Assembly (NCBI GenBank): GCA_003254925.1 | Contig: QANZ01039871.1 | Coordinates: 94,178 to 158,177 of the forward strand | Source of the DNA: Chamaecrista fasciculata | Lineage: Eukaryota; Streptophyta; Magnoliopsida; Fabales; Fabaceae | DNA: 64,000 nt | Direction of reading: 5' to 3' | Shown here: positions 11,651-21,345 of the stretch, in pieces | Position numbering within the stretch: the first letter of the stretch is position 1 | Layout: each line of letters begins with the position of its first letter | The notes under the pieces: generated by a model | The model's input: the letters and a program-made list of their open reading frames with translations, nothing else | Databases searched by the model: none | What the model was told of the DNA's origin: nothing | Position numbers and translations under genes: made by a program

Positions 11651-12790
11651 CTCTCACCATTTTTTTGTAATAAAAAAAGAGGCCCGAAGGCCGAACCAGA
11701 AAACAATAAAAAAATTAAAATTTTTTTGGGTAAAACAGANAACAACAAAAAAACTAAAAATTTATGGGCAAAACAGAGCCCATAGCATCATTAAACAAGA
11801 TTAATTTCACACTCTCTGGAGGTCTAGACCAAAAAGCAAAGTCCGAGATCAACTTCGCCAAGACCCGCAACACAATCAGCTAAACGGTTGCCTTCACGAA
11901 ATGTATGAGAAACCTTTACCATCCAATCTGTTTGTAACCACGAGACGATCATTCTGAGGATACCTTTGCCATGTCCCACATTAAGGTTACCCCTATTATT
12001 GTTGATGAGATTGACAGCACCTAGAGAATCCGACTCAACTTTCAAACGTCTAAAACCCGAGTCCCAAGCCAATCTCAAGCCCTCACAAATATCCCAAAGT
12101 TCAGCTTCCAACACATTACAAGTACCCAGGTTTCTCGTAAAGCCTCCCAACCAATGCCCATCTAAATCTCTAAAGACACCACCACAAGCCGCCACGCACG
12201 ACCCTTTGCAGACAGCTCCATTAGTGTTCAGTTTAACCCAGGTTAACGGAGGAGGGCTCCAGGCAACACAGTGATCAGATCTGCCCGATCTTGAAGGTAA
12301 AGAAACAAGGCTTTCAGCTTTCGCCAGCAATATCCAATCAACCCACTTCCAAGCCACCCTTTCAGGATTATCAGGAAAGACGAAACTTGGGTCACAAATT
12401 ATTTTATTTCTCCATTGCCACAACAACCACGCCACAATCCCAAAGGAAATGCTCCACCTAAGACCCACAACATTTTGATTCAAATTAAGCAGTAGCCAAT
12501 CATGAAGATTTCCAACAAAAAAAATCAAATCTGCTCCTAATAGGTAACATACTTCCCCATACTTTTCTAGCAATAGAGCAGTCTCTGAGCACATGAAGAA
12601 CCGACTCATATTGATCACCACATAAATCACAGTAAGGGCTATAGTCGCTTCATTTAGATCTTCTGAGATTAGTACACAACCTGTCATGAGCAACTACCAA
12701 AAGAAAAAATTTTATTCTTTTAATGTCGCTCAATTTCCAAATAAGCTTTCGCAACTCATCTTTAATCTTGTGTAATTTTTGTTTAGTAGT
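11651..12790 (-). mobile_element. Decayed LINE fragment: zf-RVT plus RNase H
   Basis: A minus-strand LINE 3' end, diverged from the copy at 7.3 kb. From high to low coordinates it shows a zf-RVT-like region (LIWKLSDIKRIKFF, then HDRLCTNLRRSK and GDQYESVLHVLRDC in another frame) and an RNase H domain (VKLNTNGAVCKGSCVAACGG, NVLEAELWDICEGL, VESDSLGAVNLI, FREGNRLADC). The RNase H frame is open over 11824-12693. The zf-RVT part is broken by an in-frame stop and frame changes. A and T runs near 11660-11680 and 11700-11730 may be its tail. No flanking duplication was identified. Confidence 0.82.
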
Positions 12791-13467
12791 CACATTTAAT
12801 ATGTTTAATTCATAAAATAAATTAACCAAATTTTGTTGTTATCAAGAAGAGGAAGTTCAAAACTCAAAAACTTCTCTTATGCCTTAACTAGGGACAGATT
12901 CTGTGTTTTTAATGCTTTTGACGGTTGACTCTGTTTTTCTGTGTACCAAAAAAAAAACTCAAAAATTGCACCAAAAATGTGACTTCATAATTACATGCAA
13001 TAAATAAAGTTGAGTCCACTTTTTCTAAAAGTCAGACGCGGCCTAATGGGTCTCATAATGTTGTTGATTATGATAATTTGTTTATAAATTATTCCTTCCC
13101 ATAAGTACACACAGATTAAAATAAATGATTAGTTCACCTTAAATGAAAAGAAAATTGAAATAAAAAGACTAAAATATACTTATTAAATTACTTGAAAAAT
13201 GTTTATTCATTTATGACTCTACTATACTTAATAGGGATAGAATGATAAAAAAAAAATTAATGATCTCTTGAATTTATAAAACATAAGATATTTTAGAATA
13301 AAAAAAATTCTCCAAAACATAAAATATTTCAAAATCGAACGGAGTATGCTCAAGATACCAGTGCGCACCTGCATTTTCCTTTTTCTTTCCTTTCTAAACT
13401 TTCACTTCCATTATCTTATCTCAAAGCTATAATCCTCATAAATCTATCATCATTGGGAAAGATAACT
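12791..13467. other. AT-rich intergenic, nothing recognised
   Basis: No coding capacity, and no repeat boundary that I can define. Confidence 0.5.
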
Positions 13468-14089
13468 ATTTTAAACAGTGTTGTCGGAACAAATTGGATA
13501 GAGACTCGGGCAAGTATTCGGTTCACGGTCTGATTAGTTCAATCGGTTGAACCGTTTGTCGGACCGGATGACCCAATAAATAATTATTTTTAATATATTA
13601 AATATAAATACTCTATATTTTTTGTTTGTGGTTTAAGAGATGTATTTAATTTATTACTAAATACATTTTTTCATCTAAATAATATAATTTTTCTCTCCAC
13701 TACTAGAGATTATAGATTAAATGCATTTTTTCAAGCAAATGAAAGGACTGAATGCATCCTAAACAAGATCTAATAAGTCATAAATTCATAATAATGAATT
13801 AAATTCAACATTTCGACCCTCAAATTTCAAGTTCAACAAAAAATAGAGGAAGAGGACCAAATAAGAGAATATTTAGAGACAAAAAAAATAAAAATAAAAA
13901 TAAAAACTAGTTGGACCACCGGTTCGGTACAGCGGTTGGACCCCGGTTCGTCGGTTTTGTCCGGTTAAAACTGGTTCAATCCGGTCCAACCAACAGTTTG
14001 GTTTTTTTGGTCGAACCCACTCGCTTTCACATTCGGTTGACGGTTGGACCGTCCGGTCCGGTCCGGTTCTGACAACATTAATTTTAAAC
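13468..14089. mobile_element. 604-bp MULE-type non-autonomous element with 9-bp TSD
   Basis: The element at 13477-14080 starts agtgttgtcggaac, and the complement of its right end reads taatgttgtcagaacc. It is flanked by the perfect 9-bp repeat attttaaac at 13468-13476 and 14081-14089. Both arms are unusually rich in ggttcgg/ccggtcc words (for example accggttcggtacagcgg and gtccggtccggtccggttc), around an AT-rich core. The 9-bp duplication and subterminal repeats fit a Mutator-like element without a transposase. A 97-codon minus-strand frame at its right end is a by-product of the CGG-rich arm. Confidence 0.85.
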
Positions 14090-14223
14090 GTTGAAATTTT
14101 AAATTGATTTTTATTTTTGTAATAAAGTAAAAGATAATCACCTTTCCGACAAAAAATTAAATACAATTCTGTCTAATTTTATTGAAGCACTCCAATAAGT
14201 ATTGCTTACATAATATTATAAGC

Positions 14224-14885
14224 ATGCGTTAAATCAAGCCTTAAAATTTTTCCTTCGTGAGAGAAAATCCTCTTCGTCGTGAGAGTTTTTCTGAGTGAAA
14301 CTTTGAGCCGCCGCTGAGACAGCAGCAGTGGCCCTCCCTCTGGTTATAAATTTTTGTGGCGACGGCGTTTTGGATCAGGGCTCTCATGGCGGCGTTCTGT
14401 GGCGGCAAATCTAGACTAGGCATTCCGCAGCGGTTTCTGGCTTCCACAACGACTTCCTGACTTGGTCCTGATTTTTGGGTGCTCTTCCATGGTGTCATTT
14501 CATTTTATTATCTTATTATTATTGCTTTGAGTCTGTTTATGTTTTTTTTAGAACAACCATTGAGGTTGTCTGTTGTCTTGTTTGGAAGAGTTTGTCTCTT
14601 TTAGATGACTTTATTTATGTTTCTTATTTTTTAGATGATTGTAGCTTTAGTTGGATCCCTAAATCCGCTAACTTGACAGTTGATTATCTTGCCAATTTGT
14701 CTAAAACGAGGATGAGTTCTCTTGGATGGGTTGTAAACCCCCCACCTTCGTCAGTTGATATCCAGTCTAGTGTTGCTGTTTATGCTAGGGAATTATTGAC
14801 TATTTTTACTTTGTTTTCGTTAGTATTGTGCTTGACTTTACCTCACTTTTGAATGAATTATGTTTCAAAAAAAAATGCGTTAAAT
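14224..14885 (+). mobile_element. Internally deleted LINE with 11-bp TSD
   Basis: The insertion at 14235-14874 ends in a poly(A) and is flanked by atgcgttaaat at 14224-14234 and 14875-14885 (the first A of the right copy may belong to the tail). The right part encodes the end of a LINE RNase H region (CSFSWIPKSANLTVDYLANL, then a stop after LTLPHF). The left part (14235-14480) does not match RNase H. It is GC-richer and has the look of a LINE 5' UTR or ORF1 leader. So the 640-bp copy seems to join the 5' and 3' ends of a LINE with the middle missing, or to be a chimeric retrocopy. Confidence 0.75.
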
Positions 14886-14938
14886 GTATATTTTATTAAT
14901 ATGAATTAATTATTTCTAGAAACATAACTTTACATAAT

Positions 14939-15552
14939 GCTAGTGATACATCACTATTTGGGCGTACGCCTAAACGGCCCTCGCACCGGGCCTCTTCTCC
15001 CCTCCGCACCTAGCGAAGCGCCCTCGAGTCAGTCGGGCGCCCTAAACTCACTTGGGGGCGCTCATGGTCCATCCTGGGTCTTGGCGCCCGTCCCCCAAAT
15101 GACACGTAGCCACCCACGACTACCCCGCTCCGCAATCCACGCTACGGGAGATCGTGGGTTACTGACTCGTTCATACCCACGATCTCCAGTTTCTAGGCGC
15201 CCGCCTAGAAGCACAACACGCAATCTCCCACGATTGCCTTGCTCCGCAAATCTCGGTCTCCACCATCTTCGCTGGTGGAGATCGTGCCCAGAACGTGGTC
15301 CGCCCCGCACGCTGACCACCTCTCTCCTCCCTGCTCTATAAATAGAGCCCATTTCACCAGTTCAAGGTTAGCTACTTCTTATACTCTCAAATTCTCCTAC
15401 TCCCTCATTATTCTCTTACTAACTTGAGCGTCGGAGTACACTTCGCAGGGCCCCCCTGTGAAGCTTTTGCAGGTCTTCGTTCAAGTCTTGGCTCTTGCAG
15501 CCCTCTCCGGTGAACTAGGTAAGTGCCAGTCATTTTCCAGTTTATCAGCTAG
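14939..15552 (+). mobile_element. Solo LTR, probably Ty3/Gypsy (Tat-like)
   Basis: The LTR at 14944-15547 (604 bp) starts TGATA and ends TATCA. It is flanked by the 5-bp repeat gctag at 14939-14943 and 15548-15552. It has a promoter-like tataaata at 15337-15344, followed downstream by ttgagcgtcggagt, a motif common in Tat-type Gypsy LTRs of dicots. It is much more GC-rich than its surroundings. No internal domain, primer site or second LTR adjoins it, so it is the footprint of recombination between two LTRs. Assignment to Gypsy rests on the motif alone. Confidence 0.85.
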
Positions 15553-17701
15553 AAAACTAGAAACGATGACTTAGCATAAAATAAACTTATGCTAGAAAAG
15601 TAGAACAAAACAAAAACAGGGAAAAAAAAAACTCGATGTAACTCTCTTTCAAACCGTTTTTGTTATAACTTTATGATTCAATATATGACATATAAACCTT
15701 TTTTTAAAAACGAAAATTAGAGCTGTACTCGTGTACTACTCAATCAGAAAAATATTTATAGATTACATATTAAGAACTCAAAATCAGTACATAAAAAATA
15801 AATACAAATATTGCCCAAATAAAAATACAAATTTTATCTTCTATTAAACATAAGATATCACCTAAAAAAAATCTTGCTTGCATATCTTAAGGTACACATG
15901 ACTAGATTTCTTCCTCCAATCTCCAACATATATACATGAAAACACTTGTCGCCATATGAGAAACACAAGAAGGTCTTTCAATTTCAAGTTTTCACCATCA
16001 ACAAAAAAGGCCACTCAAGTTGTGCACTTAAAGAAAGAGAAAGTCAATATGTCTTAAACATTCTCGCCTTTTGTTTTCATCTCTTTTTGCAACTCCAGAT
16101 TACACAGTAAAATTGAAAATCGAGAAGTTAAATATAAAATTGGATCAAAGGTCTTCTAAGATCTAGTCTGGAAAGTTGCAACCTTTGAAACTAGAGACCG
16201 TCTTGAAAAGATCAGTCAAAGAACACTATTATATGAAAAGAAATTAAATCTGCTTCCACCTGTATTGAATAATTATTATTCGGTTTCCCGTATCTGTGAT
16301 TTCACAATTTGGTGCAGTTATAACTTAGAAGATTAAAGACGCTTACGCGCTCTAAAGTCTAACCTTCGGATTGAGAAAACTTTAAAAACATACAACAAAA
16401 TAGAAGAGTTATGAATGTAGGAAAATTGGAGAGTGCTGGATTTCTCCCAGTAATAATGCTTCGTTAATAATTAGGTAGTACAGATGAAGTAAAAACCATC
16501 ACGCGTAAAATAATGTAGGAAAATGGAGTTTCAAAGTTGAAGACAGACACCATAAAGTGGTGTGTCAGAAATCAGTAATCAGAAGTCAGAAGCAGAGAGA
16601 AAGAGGAAGCGTCCAAAGGTAAAGGGATACGGTGGGTCGTCAAATGGAATGGGTCCCTGGATACAACGTACTCTTTGATGAATGAACTTAAAACAAGAAA
16701 ATTTGTAGTATGGAAACAAGGAAAGAAAAATATCCCATCAGTTTTGTTTCTTTAGATTTTTAAAAGTGACTTCGTGAAGATACTTTAACAAGGAAAGCCC
16801 ATATAAGCATGCTGTCCTTATTGTGCGAATGTATTTGTAAGTTGTTAACTTGTAATAATGTAATGTAACTCCTAAACTTGGTTATTGATTCACTTTGCCA
16901 GCGATGATGTGTTTGTCTCGTTTCAGCGTCCAACGTTGGCAACTTGTGATGCCTGTTTCTTCTTCTTGGAGTTTATCAATGGGTAGTAGGTTGGACCTGC
17001 ATGTGTTCAACTTCAATCTCTCTCTCCTTCTTGTTCTTTTTTTAAGCTAAAAAATACAGCCAAGCGCAAAGGCCAGAGAGAACCCAAAAAAAAAAACAGA
17101 GCATGTCATAAGAAAACAGCATGTAATCATGATTGGGCTTGGAGAGGAATTTCTGGAGTCACTTCAGGCAAGAAAGATATGGGCCTTTGAGATGGCTTCA
17201 GTTTGGGCTTGGTTTTAGATTCCAATTGTGGGCTTGGACCAAGTAGAAACTAGAAAGTTCAAAATGTCAAGTATGAATATGATACTATGATATAAGAGAA
17301 GAGGGTCTCATAACCTCATTCTGATAAATACCTGAGCAATATGGCTCTTGATGCCTTAGACTTATATGAAGCATTTCGTAATGTTTTCCTCCGATACCTC
17401 ATGAACTTTGTTGTGAGACTGCACTTATGTTAGAGCTCCGTTTGGCAAGTCCATTTTGGATGATGAAGTTTAGTCTCGTTCAGGATGTCTTGCTGATGTA
17501 ATCTCTTCTACCTACGCTAGTTGAATAAAATACATCAGTTTTGATAGTATAACAGTGTGTGTGTGTGTGCAATTGTGCATATAAAATTATTTGGTTTCCT
17601 GGTAATCAGCGGTAAGAAGTACCAATTTACAATTCTTTACACAAAATCTGCCCCGTGTTACTTGTAAGTACGATGGTTAGCATTCAAAACCATCCTGCTA
17701 G
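15553..17701. other. Intergenic / 3' flank of the PPR gene
   Basis: No gene is supported. The stretch is AT-rich with poly-A runs. A ctccgtttggcaag motif near 17434 resembles transposon ends. 17560-17570 is a short GT repeat. The part next to 17701 is likely PPR 3' UTR. Confidence 0.45.
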
Positions 17702-19633
17702 TCACTGTCCAGATTCACCAGTGCCAATCAAACTATGTCCTGTTGGCTTCAACGATCCTTGGCCTTCCATCAGCTTCCTTATTCTAGCAGCGTCATCCCA
17801 CTTTCCAGCTCTTGCATAAATATTTGACAGTGTCACATAATGACCAGCATCATGAGGTTCCAAACGGATCAATTGTTCTGCAGCCAGCTGACCAACGATA
17901 ACATTTTGGTGCTCTTGGCATGCAGCAAGTAAAGCTCCCCAAATATGCTTGTCAGGCACCACCGGCAATTTGTTGATGAAATTATAAGCATCTTCAAGCC
18001 GACCGGCACGTGCTAGCATGTCAACAACACAAGAATAGTGTTCTTTTACAGGGGTTAATCCAAAATCTTCTGTCATTCTGTAGAAGAGTTCAATCCCTTG
18101 ATCCACAAGTCCCGAGTGACTGCAAGCCGAAAGTGCAGAAGACAAAGTCATTGAATCAGGTCTAAGGCCTGAGTCCTTCATCTCTTGCAGAAGCTTTAGA
18201 GCAGTCTGGCCAAGTCCATGCATTCCAAATCCTCCAATAATCGTGTTCCATGAAACCACGTCCCTTGCTACCATGGAAGAAAACACAGAATGTGCATATG
18301 CAATGCATCCACACATTGAGTACATATGAATTATTGCATTACAAACTGGAATTACAGAATTGAAACTTCTTTTCTTGACATATGCGTGAATCTGTTTTCC
18401 AAATCTCAAATCACAAACAGGCAATATAGTTGACATAGTAGTGTGATCATTTTTTATTCCTCTTCCTTGCATTTCTCTAAAACATTCCAGTGCCAAATGT
18501 CCAAACCCCAGCTCAATGAAACCAATAATCATGGCATTCCACGTAACAACATCAGATTTATCCATTACATGAAATACCTTTTCAGCTTCACGAAGTCTAT
18601 AGCAACTGGCATACAAAGTCAACAAGGCAGCACCGGCAGACTTATAAAATGCATCCCATTCTATGATTTTGAGTCCATATCCATGGATTTCTCTCCCTCT
18701 TGCCAAAGCCCTTGAATAACGGCAAGATACAATGATACTGGAAAGAGAGTCCACATCAGGGAAGATTATCCCCGTATTTACCATATCCCTGAAAGTTTCC
18801 AATGCAGTCTCATGCTTTCCAATATTAGTGTAACCTGAGATTAAGATTGTCCACGAGATGACGTTAGGATCTTTAATTTGTTTGAAAATTCTTGAGGCTT
18901 CATTGCAGACTCCCATCCTACAATAAGCATCCATGATAGTGTTCCAAGTTACAATATCAGGCTCGCAACCCTCCAGCTTCATAAAGCCCAATAACTCCAC
19001 AGCCTGTTCAAGTAACCAGTTACTCACATACCCTGAGATCATTGAATTCCATGTTAAAATATCTCTTTCAGACATTTCATCAAACACCTTTCTGGCACTC
19101 CTAGTATCCCCGCATTTGGAATACATATCTATAATGGAATTACAAACTTGTATATTAAACTGAGACCCGAATTTAATGACATCTTTATGAACAAGAAGAC
19201 CCATACCCATGCATGATGATTGAGCACAAGCCCTAAGAACCTTGGGAAAAACATAACCATCGGGTACAATACCCATCAATCTCAATTCGCTATAAGTTCT
19301 GATGCACTCTTTTGTCAATCGGTGCCTGGAATAGAATCCCAGGGTGGCAGTGAATGCAAACACGTTAGGTTGCGACAATTCACGTGTCAAAATTTGGGCA
19401 GAATGTTGGTCATCGCAATCAGCATACATTTGGATTAATTTGGTCGCAAAGAAGGGGTTTTGGTGTAAGCCATTAAGAATGATCTGTTGGTGAACCTGCT
19501 TTCCTTGAATAAGAGCTTTTGAATCGGAGCAAGCTTGCAATAGATGGTTGAGTTGGAAAGGAGAGGAAAGGGCTTTCGCAGCCATTGGAGATAGAGATGA
19601 GATCGCTCTCAGTGATGTCAGCCATAGCCTCAT
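17702..19633 (-). CDS. Pentatricopeptide repeat protein, PLS class, E subgroup, 643 aa
   Basis: Intronless 643-codon frame. PLS-type PPR proteins bind RNA sequence-specifically in mitochondria or plastids and mostly direct C-to-U editing. The N-terminus (MRLWLTSLRAISSLSPMAAK) is basic and Ser-rich with no early acidic residue, as in an organelle targeting peptide. Repeats run from about residue 28 to 560, with the usual signatures: CNSIIDMYSKCGDTRSARKV, DILTWNSMISGY, DVVTWNAMIIGF, DVVSWNTIIGGFGMHG and HYSCVVDMLARAGRLEDAY. The E motif follows (WGALLAACQEHQNV ... HYVTLSNIYARAGKWDDAA). The protein stops shortly after (LIGTGESGQ), so there is no DYW deaminase; it would need a DYW partner in trans if it edits. 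The alternative start at the second Met (residue 17) would shorten the presequence. The editing target cannot be told from the sequence. Confidence 0.95.
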   Translation of the reverse strand: MRLWLTSLRAISSLSPMAAKALSSPFQLNHLLQACSDSKALIQGKQVHQQIILNGLHQNPFFATKLIQMYADCDDQHSAQILTRELSQPNVFAFTATLGFYSRHRLTKECIRTYSELRLMGIVPDGYVFPKVLRACAQSSCMGMGLLVHKDVIKFGSQFNIQVCNSIIDMYSKCGDTRSARKVFDEMSERDILTWNSMISGYVSNWLLEQAVELLGFMKLEGCEPDIVTWNTIMDAYCRMGVCNEASRIFKQIKDPNVISWTILISGYTNIGKHETALETFRDMVNTGIIFPDVDSLSSIIVSCRYSRALARGREIHGYGLKIIEWDAFYKSAGAALLTLYASCYRLREAEKVFHVMDKSDVVTWNAMIIGFIELGFGHLALECFREMQGRGIKNDHTTMSTILPVCDLRFGKQIHAYVKKRSFNSVIPVCNAIIHMYSMCGCIAYAHSVFSSMVARDVVSWNTIIGGFGMHGLGQTALKLLQEMKDSGLRPDSMTLSSALSACSHSGLVDQGIELFYRMTEDFGLTPVKEHYSCVVDMLARAGRLEDAYNFINKLPVVPDKHIWGALLAACQEHQNVIVGQLAAEQLIRLEPHDAGHYVTLSNIYARAGKWDDAARIRKLMEGQGSLKPTGHSLIGTGESGQ

Positions 19634-20543
19634 CTATTGTGACACCAACGGAGAATTAAGAAGTGGAATTTGTCAAAAAAAATGCATATTAATCTACAAG
19701 CAACAATTCTAAGCGTTTGTTCTCGACAAGACAACACAACCAATCGTTGATTAGAGGAGAGAATTCTGTTTATAGTTCACCCCGTCTTCAGTAACGACAC
19801 ACTCGTGTCTCTAGGAATCACATCTCTTGACACTTTCTTGTGTGAGAATTCTCTTTATGTACAGATATTTTAGAATATTCTTTATTCTTTAGTAATTGTA
19901 AATAAGCTAACACGTCACCATCAATTTGTTATTTCTCACTAGAACCTTTTATAGATTTGCTGCGCTGTACACTTTTCTGTTTTGGCCTCCATTTCTATGC
20001 ATATCAGTCACATGGGTGGCATTCTATTGTAATGTGTATAAATGTAACTTTTAGCATTGTAATGAAATATTCCATTTCATTTGCAACTTCGTGCAAAGAG
20101 TGATTGGAAACATGACAAGAGTTTGACTAAAGGGGCCATGGATCCTCTGCTATCCAGCACCAAGTGCTGTGCGGAAGCAACAGGGACCAATCAAAAATTG
20201 ACATGTGTACAGCATAGGATCCCTCTCAGACTAAAGGCGTGTTAGGAACTAATAATTTTCAATTGTTAAAATGTATAACTTTTTCTTGAAATTTAAGTAA
20301 ATGTTTATGATATTTTTTAACTTAATTTAAAAAATTCAGTTTTTTTTCCTGTGTGTACAGGAGTTAAAAATTGTAGGGCATTTATGTATTTTAGTTTTTT
20401 AAGAAAATAAAGTTTCTATTAGTAAAATTATTTCGCAAGTTTTTTTTATTAATCTAACTACTTAATTAAACTATTAAAAAACAATAGGTTAATAATACGG
20501 GAAAAAATAGAAGTAAATAAAAAGTAAGTAGAATAAATCATAA
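19634..20543. other. Intergenic, 5' flank of the PPR gene
   Basis: No coding feature. AT-rich, with likely PPR promoter sequence at its left end. Nothing else is recognised. Confidence 0.45.
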
Positions 20544-20924
20544 AAAATTTAAGGCAAAAATATTAATTTTGTCCCGAATTTTACACCAACTATCAATTTT
20601 ATCCACAATTTTTTTTGCAGTCATTTTCGTCCCTGCTGTTTAACATTTTGGTTTAACTAACTTCTTTCAATAAATTAACAACAGACTGCATCATGTTTTT
20701 CAATTTGAGTTAGGATTTAAATTTCCTTTTCTATCAATTCTACATTACATATAAATAATCACACAGATTTTGTCATTAAAATGTGCCTAAAGTAAGAATA
20801 GAATAAAATTGAGCAAAATGTAAAACATTAGAGACAAAAATAACTAAAAAAAAAAAGATTGAGAACGAAATTAATAATTAATATAAAGTTTGGAGACAAA
20901 ATTGACGTCTCTGCCATAATTTAA
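20544..20924. mobile_element. Palindromic GTCCC-type MITE with imperfect 9-bp TSD
   Basis: The element at 20553-20915 (363 bp) starts ggcaaaaatattaattttgt, and the complement of its right end is ggcagagacgtcaattttgt. The inner arms repeat 'ttttgtccc / gagacaaaatt' words. The flanks are aaaatttaa (20544-20552) and ataatttaa (20916-20924), matching at 8 of 9 positions. The layout is as in the 6.5-kb and 45-kb elements, but the arm sequence is more diverged. Confidence 0.7.
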
Positions 20925-21000
20925 AATAAGAGCAACTTTTTTTAACTTCAAAAGAATAGTCTGGTCAAGAACGGGAGGAAACTCCAGAATCAGAAGAAAA

Positions 21001-21174
21001 AAAAACACGGACAGAAGTTTAAAAATATTGTTTCCTCTTTATAACTTAGCACTAAGTACAGACTAAAGTATACAAATTCATGCCTGTCCCCCTTGAATCG
21101 TGATAAATACGTAAAAAAAACACGGACAGAAGTTTAAAAATATTGTTTCCTCTTTATAACTTAGCACTAAGTAG
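21001..21174. repeat. Tandem duplication, 115-bp period
   Basis: The 59-bp block at 21001-21059 (containing cacggacagaagtttaaaaa and ending ttagcactaagta) recurs unchanged at 21116-21174, with 56 bp of other sequence between. It lies about 170 bp beyond the stop codon of the aminopeptidase gene. Confidence 0.9.
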
Positions 21175-21345
21175 AGAAGGCATGAGCCACGATGAATAAA
21201 TAGAACTTCGAGGGCATTGGCAAAAAAGAATGAAACTTCTGCCACGACCAGCATGAATTTCTGATCTGGAAGTCGCTTGCTTAAACAATGACATTTGAAA
21301 AATAGAAGTCGCTACTGTCTTCAAATAGTGTTTGGTCTGTCACTG

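Noticed and set aside
13873-14166. 97-codon minus-strand frame
   Set aside because: It crosses the edge of the MULE-type element and reflects its CGG-rich arm; it has no domain.
14937-15427. Long GC-rich open frames on both strands
   Set aside because: They lie inside the solo LTR and are due to its base composition.
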